Source: Micromonospora humi (lineage in GTDB: Bacteria > Actinomycetota > Actinomycetes > Mycobacteriales > Micromonosporaceae). Taken from it: a stretch of 64,000 nt of DNA. Position numbers and translations under genes: made by a program. The notes under the pieces are model-generated. The model did not search any database and was not told where the DNA came from. It saw nothing but the letters and a program-made list of their open reading frames with translations. The stretch lies in assembly GCF_900090105.1 (NCBI RefSeq), contig NZ_FMDM01000005.1:124001-188000 (forward strand). Direction: 5' to 3'. Of the stretch, positions 1-8,552 are shown piece after piece (positions within the stretch are counted from its first letter, which is position 1; every line of letters starts with the position of its first letter).

Positions 1-2
1 AC

Positions 3-377
3 GCCCGGATCGCCGGGCTGGGCCTCGCGGCGACCCTGCTCGGCGTGCTGGTCGCGGCCGCCGCCTCCCTGCAACAGCTCGCCCGGCGCGTCCTGTTCTT
101 CCCGACCGAGCAGCGCCTCCAGGTCGAGCACGGCCGCGGCCTGGTCACCGCGTTCGTCGCCGTCGCGCTGCTGGGGGCCACGCTGCACCTGGCCGGGCGG
201 GTCGGGGACCGCGCCACCGACGACCGGGCGGACGCCGACGCGGCGCCGGACGACGGGGAGCCGGACGACCGGCGCGCCCGGCGCCGGCGGAGCCGGGACG
301 ACGAGGTGCCGGCGGGCCCGGCCGACCTCACGGTGGAGCCGACGGTGCCGTTCGCCGGCCCGGAACGCTCCCGCTGA
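3..377 (+). CDS. C-terminal part of an unrecognised membrane protein (5' end outside window)
   Basis: The reading frame is open from base 3, so the gene begins upstream of the window; the first in-window GTG (45) is probably internal. The visible 124 residues contain two hydrophobic stretches (about residues 5-20 and 50-65) separated by a basic segment (LARRVLFF), then a very polar Asp/Arg-rich tail with a run of arginines and no recognisable domain. I do not recognise the family. The polar tail suggests a cytoplasmic C-terminus on an integral membrane protein. The next gene starts about 175 bp downstream with its own ribosome binding site, so it is probably a separate unit. Confidence 0.6.
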   Translation, partial: ARIAGLGLAATLLGVLVAAAASLQQLARRVLFFPTEQRLQVEHGRGLVTAFVAVALLGATLHLAGRVGDRATDDRADADAAPDDGEPDDRRARRRRSRDDEVPAGPADLTVEPTVPFAGPERSR

Positions 378-553
378 GCGGGCCGACTCCCGTTTCCCGG
401 CCACCGGATCGCCGCCTCGGATTCGTGGGCGATTCGCCGGAATGCCATGGTCGGCCCCGTTCGCGCGAGATACGGTTGCCTGCCCACCGTCCGGTGGCCG
501 CGGCACCGAGGACCTGGTCGGCCGGCGTGACGGTGGCGGGCGAAGGAGGAACC

Positions 554-1375
554 ATGACCCGCCCGGGCCTGCCCAAGCTGATCGCCACCGACCTCGACGG
601 CACGCTCGTCCGCAGCGACGACACCGTCTCCGCGTACACCCACGGGGTGCTGGACCGGGTGCGGGCGGCCGGGATCCCGGTCGTCGGCGCGACCGGGCGC
701 GGACCACGACTGGCGGAGCTGAGCCGCAACGACATCCGCGCCGCCGACTTCCTGGTGATGGCCGGTGGCGGGTGGGTGGTCGACCAGAGCGACCCGGCCG
801 GTCCGTTGGTGCTGCGCGACGAGCGCCTGCGCGGTGAGGTGCTCGCGGGCATCCTCGCCGACCTCGAGGCCGCCGTCGGCCCGCTCACCGTCATGGTGGA
901 GGCGTCCGGCGAGCACGACGCCCCGCTCTGGGGCGACTACCACCCGAGCTGGCCCTACCCCGACCGGTTCGAGGCGCGCAGCCGGGCCGACTGCCTCTCC
1001 TGCGACGTGGTCAAGGCGTTCGCCCGGACCGAGGACCACCACGTCGACGAGCTGCTCGCGGCGGCCCGCCGGATCGTGTCGCCGGAGGTGGCCACGCTCA
1101 CCCAGGCCGGGCTCGGCTTCGTCGAGATCTGCCCGCCCGGGGTCGACAAGGCCACCGGGCTGAGCGTGGTCGCCGAGCGGCTCGGCGTGGACCCGGCCGA
1201 CGTGCTGGTCTTCGGCGACCAGCCCAACGACCTGCCGATGTTCGGCTGGGCCGGCTGGTCCCGGGTGGCGGTGGCGAACGCCCACCCGGAGCTGCGCGCC
1301 GCCGCCGACGAGATCACCCTGCGCAACGACGACGACGGCGTCGCGGTCTACCTGGACCGACTACTCTCCCGGTGA
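554..1375 (+). CDS. Cof-type HAD family hydrolase (first of a tandem pair)
   Basis: A 273-residue haloacid-dehalogenase phosphatase. Motif I is TDLDGTLV near the N-terminus, with the nucleophilic and acid/base Asp pair; a Thr/Gly element GATGRG follows, and the C-terminal motif IV is VFGDQPNDLPMF. The Cof-type cap domain lies between. Family members dephosphorylate small phosphorylated metabolites; the substrate cannot be read from sequence. ATG 554 is chosen because AAGGAGGA ends 4 nt before it; the frame is open further upstream, but that part has no such signal. The stop overlaps the start of the following paralogue (TGATG), so the two are probably translationally coupled. Confidence 0.88.
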   Translation: MTRPGLPKLIATDLDGTLVRSDDTVSAYTHGVLDRVRAAGIPVVGATGRGPRLAELSRNDIRAADFLVMAGGGWVVDQSDPAGPLVLRDERLRGEVLAGILADLEAAVGPLTVMVEASGEHDAPLWGDYHPSWPYPDRFEARSRADCLSCDVVKAFARTEDHHVDELLAAARRIVSPEVATLTQAGLGFVEICPPGVDKATGLSVVAERLGVDPADVLVFGDQPNDLPMFGWAGWSRVAVANAHPELRAAADEITLRNDDDGVAVYLDRLLSR

Positions 1376-2187
1376 TGGGAGAGCCACCTCGACTCGTCGC
1401 GACCGACATCGACGGCACGCTGCTGGCCGACGACCGGAGGCTCAGCCCGCGTACCGCGGGGGTGCTGGCCCGGATCACCGCCGGGGGCACGCCGGTCGTG
1501 CTGGTCACCGGCCGTCCGATCCGCTGGCTCCAGCTCGTGTACGACCAGCTCGACGCGCCGCTGCCGGCGATCTGCGCCAACGGCGCCGTGGTGTACGACC
1601 CGATCGCCGACGAGGTGCTGCGCGCCGACCCGCTCGCCCCGGAGCTGCTGGCCGAGGTGGCCCGCCGGCTGCGCGCCGAGGTGCCCGGGGTGAGCTTCGC
1701 CGTGGAGATCGTGGACAGCCGGCAGATGCGACACGAGGCGCACTATCCGCTGCGCTGGGACGCCGACGCGGACGCCATCCGGGCCGTCGAGTCGCCGGAG
1801 GAACTGCTCGCCGCGCCGGCGGTGAAGTTGCTGGTCCGGGCCGGTGAGCAGGATCCGGACGTGTTCGTCCGGGTGGTGGCCGGCGCGCTGGAGGGGCTGG
1901 CCGAGGCGACCCACTCGTCGTACAGCGGGCTGATCGAGATCTCCGCCGCGGGCGTGACCAAGGCGGCCGGCCTGGCCTGGTTCGCGGCCCGGCTGGGCAT
2001 CGACGAACGGGACGTGCTGGCCTTCGGCGACATGCCGAACGACGTGCCGATGCTGACCTGGGCCGGTCGGGCGGTGGCGGTGGCCAACGCCCACCCGGCG
2101 GTGCGGGAGATCGCGGACGAGGTCACCGCGGCGAACACCGAGGACGGCGTGGCCGCGTACCTGGAGAAGGTCTTCGGGCTGGACTGA
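1375..2187 (+). CDS. Cof-type HAD family hydrolase (second of a tandem pair)
   Basis: A 270-residue HAD phosphatase: motif I TDIDGTLLADD, motif II VTGRP, lysine region VTKAAGL and motif IV FGDMPNDVPML. All catalytic aspartates appear intact. It is clearly related to the preceding gene, sharing the AWAGxxxVAVANAHP-like C-terminal pattern, so the pair looks like an old tandem duplication. ATG 1375 overlaps the upstream stop; a GTG at 1372 would add one residue and cannot be excluded. Sugar phosphates, nucleotides or flavin precursors are possible substrates. Confidence 0.88.
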   Translation: MGEPPRLVATDIDGTLLADDRRLSPRTAGVLARITAGGTPVVLVTGRPIRWLQLVYDQLDAPLPAICANGAVVYDPIADEVLRADPLAPELLAEVARRLRAEVPGVSFAVEIVDSRQMRHEAHYPLRWDADADAIRAVESPEELLAAPAVKLLVRAGEQDPDVFVRVVAGALEGLAEATHSSYSGLIEISAAGVTKAAGLAWFAARLGIDERDVLAFGDMPNDVPMLTWAGRAVAVANAHPAVREIADEVTAANTEDGVAAYLEKVFGLD

Positions 2188-2229
2188 CTGTGCGGGCCGG
2201 GGCACGTCGCGCGCCCCGGCCCGCGCGGG

Positions 2230-2811
2230 TCACAGGTACTGACCGGGGGCGTGGCCCTCGGTGCCGCCCGGAATCCCCGGCATGCCCGGGACCATCCCGG
2301 CCGGGCCGCTGGGGAGCGCCTGGCGGCCGGAGCGCATCTGCTCCAGCTGGACGCGGGCGGCCATCTGCTGGGCGACCAACGCCGCCTGGATGCCGTGGAA
2401 CAGCCCCTCCAGCCAGCCGACCAGCTGGGCGTGGGCGATGCGCAGCTCGCCCTCGCTGGGCGCCTGCTGCTCGGTGAACGGCAGCGAGATGCGCTCCAGC
2501 TCCTCGCGCAGCTCGGGGGCGAGCCCCTCCTTCAGCTCGACGATCGAGCGCTCGTGGATCTCGCGCATCCGGTGCCGGCTGGCGTCGTCCAGCGGGGCGG
2601 CCTTCACCTCCTCCAGCAGCTGCTTGATCATGCTGCCGATCCGCATCACCTTGGCCGGCTGCTCGACCAGGCGGGTCGGGTCCTCGGCCGCGCCCTCCTC
2701 GGTCTGCACGGTGCCGACCGGTCGGCCGTCCGGCCCGACCACCACCACGGTGCCCGGGATGCCATCGTTGCCCTGTTCGCCGTCGTGTCCGCCGGAGTGT
2801 GCTTCGGTCAT
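2230..2811 (-). CDS. bpa: Bacterial proteasome activator Bpa (PafE family)
   Basis: A 193-residue protein matching the Bpa/PafE family (DUF2587). These form an ATP-independent ring that docks on the actinobacterial 20S proteasome and feeds it unfolded proteins. The core shows the helical segments VMRIGSMIKQLLEEVKAA, REIHERSIVELKEGL and RIAHAQLVGWLEGLFHGIQ, followed by a Gly/Pro/Met-rich tail ending GQYL. In M. tuberculosis the same C-terminal GQYL motif inserts into the proteasome alpha-ring pockets. ATG 2811 is chosen; an in-frame ATG at 2820 would add three residues. Proteasome core genes are not in the window. Confidence 0.93.
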   Translation of the reverse strand: MTEAHSGGHDGEQGNDGIPGTVVVVGPDGRPVGTVQTEEGAAEDPTRLVEQPAKVMRIGSMIKQLLEEVKAAPLDDASRHRMREIHERSIVELKEGLAPELREELERISLPFTEQQAPSEGELRIAHAQLVGWLEGLFHGIQAALVAQQMAARVQLEQMRSGRQALPSGPAGMVPGMPGIPGGTEGHAPGQYL

Positions 2812-2865
2812 GGCACCCATCTTTACCCACCCCGACCACGCACACGCGCCCAGGACCGGACCGGC

Positions 2866-2871
2866 TACCGT
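2866..2871 (+). promoter_or_regulatory. -10-like TACCGT, leaderless promoter
   Basis: TACCGT lies 6 nt before the ATG at 2878 and no Shine-Dalgarno sequence is present. This fits an actinobacterial leaderless transcript whose first base is at or next to the start codon. Confidence 0.5.
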
Positions 2872-2877
2872 CCCCGC

Positions 2878-3705
2878 ATGCCCCGCGACCCCCGCGACGT
2901 GCTGACCCGACCGGCGCCGCCGCCGGACGCCACCGTCGCCTACGGCGACCACCCGGACCAGTGCGCCGACCTGCGCCGCCCTTCCGGCGAGGGGCCCGCC
3001 CGGCCGCTGGTCGTGGTGGTGCACGGCGGATTCTGGCGGGCGGAGTACGACCGCGCCCACACCGGCCCGATGGCGGCCGCGCTGGCCGCGCTCGGTCATC
3101 CGGTGGCCCAGCTCGAATACCGCCGGACCGGTCCGCCGGGCGACGGTCGGCCGCACCCGCTCACCGACGTGCTCGCCGGGGTCGCCGCCCTGCCGGGGCT
3201 GGCCGCCGCCGCGCTGCCCGGCCGGGTGGCGCCGGTCCCGCCGGTCCTGGTCGGTCACTCGGCCGGCGGGCACCTCGCGCTGTACGCCGCCGCGCACACG
3301 CCGGACTCCGTCGCCGGGGTGCTCGCGCTGGCGCCGGTCGCGGACCTCGCCGAGGCGTACCGGCTGGACCTGGACGGTGGGGCGGTGGCCGCGCTGCTCG
3401 GCGGTGGCCCGGCCGACGTGCCGGACCGGTACGCGGACGCGGATCCATCGGCATTGGTGCCGGTCCGGGTACGCACGGTAGTCGTGCACGGGACCCTCGA
3501 CCAGCAGGTTCCGGTGTCCACGAGCCGCTCCTGGGTGGCCGCCGACCGGGCCGCCGGAGGCAGTGCCACGCTGGTTGAGCTGCCGGAATGCGAGCACTTC
3601 GGGCTGATCGCGCCGGATTCGGCCGCCTGGCCCCGGGTTGTCGAGGCGTTGCGGTCCCTTCACGATGATCTTCAGGGCATTGACGCAGCGTCGCCGACCA
3701 GGTAG
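2878..3705 (+). CDS. Alpha/beta hydrolase
   Basis: A 275-residue alpha/beta-hydrolase. The oxyanion-hole motif HGGFW lies near residue 45, the nucleophile elbow GHSAGGH near residue 125, an acid residue lies in HGTLDQQVP, and the probable catalytic His is in ECEHFG. The HGGxW plus GHSAGGH pattern is typical of the arylformamidase/carboxylesterase branch (kynurenine formamidase-like). No tryptophan-catabolic neighbour is present, so the substrate is undetermined. The start is inferred from the leaderless -10 element. It is divergent from bpa with about 66 bp between them. Confidence 0.8.
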   Translation: MPRDPRDVLTRPAPPPDATVAYGDHPDQCADLRRPSGEGPARPLVVVVHGGFWRAEYDRAHTGPMAAALAALGHPVAQLEYRRTGPPGDGRPHPLTDVLAGVAALPGLAAAALPGRVAPVPPVLVGHSAGGHLALYAAAHTPDSVAGVLALAPVADLAEAYRLDLDGGAVAALLGGGPADVPDRYADADPSALVPVRVRTVVVHGTLDQQVPVSTSRSWVAADRAAGGSATLVELPECEHFGLIAPDSAAWPRVVEALRSLHDDLQGIDAASPTR

Positions 3706-3754
3706 AACGCCGAAGGGGTGTGCACCATGGCCACCCCGGCGGGAAGGAAGTTCG

Positions 3755-4972
3755 GTGGCACAGATGAACCGCAGGCGGGCCCTGCAACTGCTGGCCGCGC
3801 TCGGCACCACCGGACTCGTGGCCGGTTGCGGCTCCGGGGACGACACCGAGGAGGCCGCGTCCGGCAGCCCGATCAAGATCGGGTTGATCGTGCCCGGCAG
3901 CGGCCCGAACAAGGCCATCGGCGACGAGATCACCAACGGCTTCCAGCTCTTCCTGAGCACCCACGGTCAGCAGCTCGGCGGACACCCGGTCACGGTGGTG
4001 CAGGCCGAGGAGGGCGACAGCGCCGCGACCGGCAAGGCCGCCGTCGACCGGCTGCTGAAGGAGGGCGCGCTCGCGCTCACCGGCGTGGTCAGCCCGGCCG
4101 TCATGACCGGCATCCGGAACGTCGTGGAGGAGGCCCGGGTGCCTCTGATCGGCTCCAACGCCTCGCCCACGGAGCTCCAGGGCGTCGTCTACATCTGGCG
4201 GACCTCGTACGTGCTGGACGAGCCGGGCTTCGCGCTCGGCGAACACCTGCGCCAGACCCTCGACCCGTCCAGCCGGATCGCCATCTTCGGCGCCCAGGGA
4301 ACGGGCAGCCAGGACGTCGTCGCCGGGCTGCGGGAGGGCTACGAGAAGGGCCGCCGGCTCACCGAGGACCCGATCTACACGCCCAACTACGCCAACCCCG
4401 GCAAGAGCGCCTACGCCGGGCCGATCCGCAAGGCGCTGGCCCGTAAGCCGGACGCGGTCTTCTGCCACTACAGCGGCTCGCAGGCGGTGCAGTTCATCAA
4501 GCAGCTCTACGACGAGGGTTACCGGGGTCCGATCTACGCGCCCGGGTTCCTCACCGAGGGCACCGTCCTCGAGCAGCTCGACGACGGCGAGAAGGGCCGG
4601 GAGCGGAGGCTGATCGAGGAGTACGGCATCGAGACCGCGCTGAACTACTCGGCCGACCTGAACAACACGCCGAACCGGGTCTTCGCCTCCGCCTACCGCA
4701 AGACGTTCAACACCTCGCCGACCACCTACGCGATGGCCTCGTACGACGCCGCGCAGGTGCTGGACAAGGCGATCCGGCTGGTCGGCGGCGACCCGTCCCC
4801 GACGCAGCTCAACCTGGCACTCGGCAAGATCGGCCAGATCGACAGCCCGCGCGGGCCCTGGCAGTTCAACCAGCCGCGTACCCCGCAGCAGAAGTGGTAC
4901 CTGCGCAAGGTGCAGTTGGACGGCCGGATGCTCTCCAACGTGGTGACCAACGAGCTGGCCACCCTCGGCTGA
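3755..4972 (+). CDS. Tat-type lipoprotein, branched-chain amino-acid-type ABC substrate-binding protein
   Basis: A 405-residue extracytoplasmic solute-binding protein of the Leu/Ile/Val-binding (type I periplasmic) fold. The N-terminus has a twin-arginine-like NRRRALQLLAALG segment and lipobox LVAGC with the lipidated Cys at residue 25, so the protein is probably exported and anchored to the membrane. Downstream it has IGLIVPGSGPN, a ligand-binding core and ASYDAAQVLDKAI. GTG 3755 is chosen because AAGGA ends 6 nt before it; ATG 3764 would be too far. No permease or ATPase genes are adjacent, so it is an orphan binding protein, possibly acting with a transporter elsewhere or in sensing. Confidence 0.85.
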   Translation: MAQMNRRRALQLLAALGTTGLVAGCGSGDDTEEAASGSPIKIGLIVPGSGPNKAIGDEITNGFQLFLSTHGQQLGGHPVTVVQAEEGDSAATGKAAVDRLLKEGALALTGVVSPAVMTGIRNVVEEARVPLIGSNASPTELQGVVYIWRTSYVLDEPGFALGEHLRQTLDPSSRIAIFGAQGTGSQDVVAGLREGYEKGRRLTEDPIYTPNYANPGKSAYAGPIRKALARKPDAVFCHYSGSQAVQFIKQLYDEGYRGPIYAPGFLTEGTVLEQLDDGEKGRERRLIEEYGIETALNYSADLNNTPNRVFASAYRKTFNTSPTTYAMASYDAAQVLDKAIRLVGGDPSPTQLNLALGKIGQIDSPRGPWQFNQPRTPQQKWYLRKVQLDGRMLSNVVTNELATLG

Positions 4973-4977
4973 CGCGA

Positions 4978-5013
4978 CGAGGGGCGGCCTCCCCACCGGG
5001 AGACCGCCCCTCG
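4978..5013. terminator. Bidirectional hairpin terminator
   Basis: Arms 4978-4993 and 4998-5013 (CGAGGGGCGG core) pair with one mismatch around a 4-nt loop. The hairpin lies between the convergent binding-protein and DDAH genes. Confidence 0.75.
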
Positions 5014-5026
5014 GGCACGCCCGACG

Positions 5027-5857
5027 TCAGTGCCGCAGCTCGGCGATGCAGCACTTCACGCTGCCGCCGCCCTTCTTCAGCTCGGCCAGCTCCACCGGCA
5101 CCGGCTGGTAGCCGGCCGCCTTCAGGGTGCCGGCCAGCCGGGTGGCCTCGCTGTTCAGCACCACGTTGAGCCCGTCGCTGACCAGGTTCAGGCCGAAGGC
5201 CAGGGCATCCTCGTCGTCCGCGACGACCGCGTCCGGGAAGAGCTGGTGCAGCACCCGCTGGCTGGCCGCCGAGAAGGCGCCCGGGTAGTAGACGACGTTC
5301 CCGTCGTCGATCGAGGCGAGCGCCACGTCCAGGTGGTAGAAGCGCGGGTCGACCAGGCGCAGCGAGACCACCGGTCGGCCGAGCGCCTCCTGCGCCTCGG
5401 CGTGCGCGGCCAACTCGGTGCGGAAGCCGTGGCCGGCGAGGATCAGCCCGCCGTGCGCCTCCGGCAGGTACGCGAAGTCGCCCTCCCCCTCGTTCGTCTC
5501 GCTCGGCGCGATGAAGTGCCAGCCCTGCGCCTCGTAGAACGCCCGGTGCGCGGCGGCCTCGCCGACCCGCTGCTCGTGCTTGAACCGGGCGCCGTAGACC
5601 GTGCCGTCGACCACGAAGGCGCCGTTGGCCGCGAAGACCATGTCCGGCAGGCCCGCCTCGGGGGTGAGCGTGTGCACGTCGTGGCCGAGCCCGAGCAGCG
5701 TCTCGCGCAGCCGGTCCCACTGCTTGACCGCCAGGTCGGCGTCGACCGCCGTGGTCACGTCCATCCACGGGTTGATCGCGTACTCGACCGCGAAGTGCTC
5801 GGGGGAGCACATGAGATATGTCCGCTTTCGCGGGACTCGCTGCTGGTTCACGGTCAC
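5027..5857 (-). CDS. Dimethylarginine dimethylaminohydrolase-like amidinohydrolase
   Basis: A 276-residue protein of the arginine-deiminase/amidinotransferase superfamily, DDAH branch. Visible features are the N-terminal LMCSPEHFAVEYAINPWMD block, DMVFAANGAFV, ETNEGEGDF, the catalytic histidine in FYHLDVALA and the probable nucleophilic Cys in GGSVKCCIAEL. Such enzymes hydrolyse methylated arginines or related guanidines to citrulline-type products. GTG 5857 keeps the conserved VNQQRVPRKRTYLMC start; ATG 5812 is an alternative. The gene is divergent from an Lrp-type regulator 62 bp away, suggesting local amino-acid-responsive control. The ornithine aminotransferase gene that often accompanies this pair is absent here. 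Confidence 0.83.
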   Translation of the reverse strand: MTVNQQRVPRKRTYLMCSPEHFAVEYAINPWMDVTTAVDADLAVKQWDRLRETLLGLGHDVHTLTPEAGLPDMVFAANGAFVVDGTVYGARFKHEQRVGEAAAHRAFYEAQGWHFIAPSETNEGEGDFAYLPEAHGGLILAGHGFRTELAAHAEAQEALGRPVVSLRLVDPRFYHLDVALASIDDGNVVYYPGAFSAASQRVLHQLFPDAVVADDEDALAFGLNLVSDGLNVVLNSEATRLAGTLKAAGYQPVPVELAELKKGGGSVKCCIAELRH

Positions 5858-5919
5858 CAAGAGTAGGTACGGTAGAACTTTGGTAACAGCCACAACCGTT
5901 GCTTCCCAGAGGCGGAACG

Positions 5920-6381
5920 TTGCAGATAGACGCGGTCGACCAGCGAATCATTGCGTTGCTCGTGGCGGACGCTCGCGCGTCGTACGCGGACATCGGCACC
6001 CGGGTGTCACTCTCCGCCCCCGCCGTCAAGCGCCGGGTGGACCGGCTGCGCGCGGCCGGGGTGATCCGCGGCTTCACCGCCGTCGTCGACCCGGCCGCGG
6101 TCGGATGGACCACCGAGGCGTTCGTCGAGCTGTTCTGCGCCGGCCGGACCACCCCGACGCAGATCGGCGTCGCCGCCCGCCGGCACCCCGAGGTGGTCGG
6201 CGCCTACACCGTCTCCGGCGAGGCCGACGCGCTGGTGCACCTGCGCGCCGCCGACATCTCCCACCTGGAGGAGGCGCTGGAACGCCTGCGGGCCGAACCG
6301 TTCGTCACCTCCTCCCGCAGCACCATCGTGCTGTCGCGGCTGGTCGAGTCACCAGGCGTCGGGCCGTCCCACACGGGTTGA
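5920..6381 (+). CDS. Lrp/AsnC family transcriptional regulator
   Basis: A 153-residue regulator. An N-terminal winged helix-turn-helix (IDAVDQRIIALLVADARAS, then LSAPAVKRRVDRLRAAGVI) is followed by the RAM/AsnC ligand-binding domain (VVGAYTVSGEADALVHLRA). Family members form octamers that sense amino acids. TTG 5920 is chosen because the AGAGGCGGAA purine tract precedes it and the protein then begins at the usual family position; an upstream TTG at 5899 is less likely. The likely target is the divergent DDAH-like gene and itself. Confidence 0.87.
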   Translation: MQIDAVDQRIIALLVADARASYADIGTRVSLSAPAVKRRVDRLRAAGVIRGFTAVVDPAAVGWTTEAFVELFCAGRTTPTQIGVAARRHPEVVGAYTVSGEADALVHLRAADISHLEEALERLRAEPFVTSSRSTIVLSRLVESPGVGPSHTG

Positions 6382-6438
6382 CCTGAACCCCGCTTCACGT
6401 CGTTGACTGGGCGCAGGCGGAAGATTCCGGGAGGCGCG

Positions 6439-7395
6439 ATGCGTGCGGTGTGGCTGCGGGAGTTCGGCGGACCGGAGGTGCTGGTCCCGGGGCCGGCGCC
6501 CGACCCGACGCCCGGGCCGGGTCAGGTCCTCGTCGAGGTGGCGCACGCGAACATCACGTTCGTCGAGACGATGTTCCGGGCGACCGGCTTCGGCCCGTTC
6601 GCCGCCGACCTGCCGCTGATCCCCGGCAACGGCGTCGGCGGCACGATCACCGCGGTCGGCCCCGGCGTCGACCCGACGCTGGTCGGCCAACTCGTGGTCA
6701 CCGGCACCGGCGGCACCGGCGGGTACGCCGAGCGCGTCGTCGTCGACCGGGACGCGCCGATCCCCGTACCCCCGGGGTTGCCGCTCGATCAGGCGGTGGC
6801 GGTGCTCGCCGACGGCCGGACCGCCCTCATGCTCACCCGGTCGGCGAACCTACGGCCCGGCGACCGGGTCCTGGTGCTGGCCGCGGCCGGCGGCGTCGGC
6901 ACCCTGCTGGTGCAGCTCGTCGGTCTCGCCGGCGCCACCGTGGTGGCCGCCGCCGGCGGCCCCGACAAGACCGCCCTGCTCCGCGGCGCGATGCTCGACG
7001 TGGTCGTCGACTACCGGGAGCCGGGCTGGGCCGACCCGGTCCGGGCCGCCGTCGACGCCGTCGACGTGGTCTTCGACGGGGTCGGCGGCACGCTCGCCCG
7101 CGAGGCGTTCGACCTGCTCGACCGCGGTGGCCGGATGATCAGCTACGGGTTGGCCAGCGGCGCCTGGGCGGACGTGCCGGCGGACGCCGCCGCCGACCGC
7201 GCGGTGGCGCTGCTGCGGCCCCGCCCCCGGCCGGACGAGCTGCGCGCACTCACCGAGGAGGCGCTCGCCATGGCCGCGGCCGGCCGGCTCCGGCCGCTGA
7301 TCGCCCAACGTTTCCCGCTGGAGCGGGCCGCCGACGCGCACGCCGCCATGGAAGCCCGCTCCACCGTCGGCAAGACCCTGCTCGACGTGCGCTGA
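6439..7395 (+). CDS. Zinc-independent MDR quinone oxidoreductase-like protein
   Basis: A 318-residue medium-chain dehydrogenase/reductase of the NADPH:quinone oxidoreductase group. GroES-like N-terminal domain (MRAVWLREFGGPEVL, GPGQVLVEVAHANI); Rossmann domain with the dinucleotide loop LAAAGGVGTLLVQL near residue 150; C-terminal VGKTLLDV. Catalytic and structural zinc ligands of alcohol dehydrogenases are absent. ATG 6439 follows GGGAGG at optimal distance. It ends 1 bp before the convergent downstream gene. Likely an NADPH-dependent quinone or enone reductase; the substrate is unknown. Confidence 0.87.
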   Translation: MRAVWLREFGGPEVLVPGPAPDPTPGPGQVLVEVAHANITFVETMFRATGFGPFAADLPLIPGNGVGGTITAVGPGVDPTLVGQLVVTGTGGTGGYAERVVVDRDAPIPVPPGLPLDQAVAVLADGRTALMLTRSANLRPGDRVLVLAAAGGVGTLLVQLVGLAGATVVAAAGGPDKTALLRGAMLDVVVDYREPGWADPVRAAVDAVDVVFDGVGGTLAREAFDLLDRGGRMISYGLASGAWADVPADAAADRAVALLRPRPRPDELRALTEEALAMAAAGRLRPLIAQRFPLERAADAHAAMEARSTVGKTLLDVR

Positions 7396-7396
7396 C

Positions 7397-8497
7397 TCAG
7401 AGGTACATGCCGGTGCGGTGCTCCTGCGCCCGCGCCGGCTTGTCGCCCTCACCGAAGAACCGCTTGCCGCCGAACTCGCCGTGCAACCGGTCGTCCAGCT
7501 CGTCGGCGAGACCGGTCATCACCTGCACGGCCAGCATCAGGTGGGTGGCCTGGAAGTTCCGGCCGAAGACCGGGATCGACGCCCAGACCGTGTCGTCGGC
7601 GCAGTAGAGCCGCCCGATCGGCATCCGGTTGGTCAACTCGGACAGCTTCACGTAGAGCCGCTCGGTCGGCTCGACCTCGGTCAGCACCGGCGAGAAGACG
7701 TCGACCAGCGGCGGATTGTCCCGCACCCGCACGAAGACCATGGCCGAACCGGCCCGGATGTTGATGTCACCGTCGGAGTCGACCTGCACCTGGTCGGAGT
7801 CCGACTTCAACATCGTCGAGACGACCGTGCGGACCCGCTCCGCCAGGGCCAGCACGTCGTTCTCGCCCGCCTGCGCCGCCGCCGCGGCGGCCAACGCCTC
7901 GTCCAGGTCGGCCTCCACGTCGAACTCCGAGCCGACGACGCCGCGAGCGGTGCCGAGCGGCTCCACCGGCAGCGGCTCGCCGTCGGCGTCGTGCACCAGG
8001 TAGACCAGGAACGCGGGATGCGGAGCGCCGTAGACGTCACGCAGCGTCCGGGACAGCACGGCGGACAACCGGGTCGCGTCGTCGACGCCGCAGTCCAGGC
8101 CGAACTGGTCACCGGAGCCCGGCACCACGCCCGGCGGCGACCAGCCCAGCGCCACCATGTCCGCCACCGCCGCCCGGTCCAGCCGGTAACCCGCCGGCAG
8201 TGTGGCGTTGCCGACCGCCCGGCCTGACAGGCCACCCTCCGCACCGGCGTCCGCGCTGACCGAGTAGACGGCGTCCCCGGTCCCGGAGGCCGTCGGGTCG
8301 AGCGTCACCTCCAGGTGCCCGCCGGCGGGCAGCTCGCGCAGCCGGTCGGCCAGGGCCCGGGCGAACTCCCGCCAGGCCTCGGTCACCTTGGCCCGCAGGT
8401 CGGCCGTGGTCGGCTCGTCCAGCAGGATCGACTCGTGCTGCTCCGGCGCACCGCCGGAAGGCTGGTCGACCGGCGCCGAGGGGTGGTCTGCCGTCAT
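7397..8497 (-). CDS. YbjN-like (type III secretion chaperone-like fold) protein with C-terminal GMYL
   Basis: A 366-residue soluble acidic protein without signal peptide or membrane segment. The C-terminal third (roughly residues 235-345: DINIRAGSAMVFVRVRD, LYVKLSELTNRMPIGRLYC, TVWASIPVFGRNF) resembles the YbjN/type III chaperone-like domain of many actinomycete proteins. The N-terminal two thirds carries an antiparallel-looking alpha/beta region that I do not recognise. The last residues are HRTGMYL, a hydrophobic-Tyr-X ending reminiscent of the GQYL tail of Bpa. ATG 8497 has GGAGG 5 nt upstream. No function is established; a chaperone-like or proteasome-linked role is conjecture. Confidence 0.75.
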   Translation of the reverse strand: MTADHPSAPVDQPSGGAPEQHESILLDEPTTADLRAKVTEAWREFARALADRLRELPAGGHLEVTLDPTASGTGDAVYSVSADAGAEGGLSGRAVGNATLPAGYRLDRAAVADMVALGWSPPGVVPGSGDQFGLDCGVDDATRLSAVLSRTLRDVYGAPHPAFLVYLVHDADGEPLPVEPLGTARGVVGSEFDVEADLDEALAAAAAAQAGENDVLALAERVRTVVSTMLKSDSDQVQVDSDGDINIRAGSAMVFVRVRDNPPLVDVFSPVLTEVEPTERLYVKLSELTNRMPIGRLYCADDTVWASIPVFGRNFQATHLMLAVQVMTGLADELDDRLHGEFGGKRFFGEGDKPARAQEHRTGMYL

Positions 8498-8552
8498 GAT
8501 CGCCTCCGTCCGTTCCCGCCACCCTACCCAGGGACACGTCCGGCCGGCCGCG

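Noticed and set aside
1348..2205. Minus-strand frame opposite the second HAD gene
   Set aside because: No motif and shadow-type composition; the HAD motifs lie on the plus strand.
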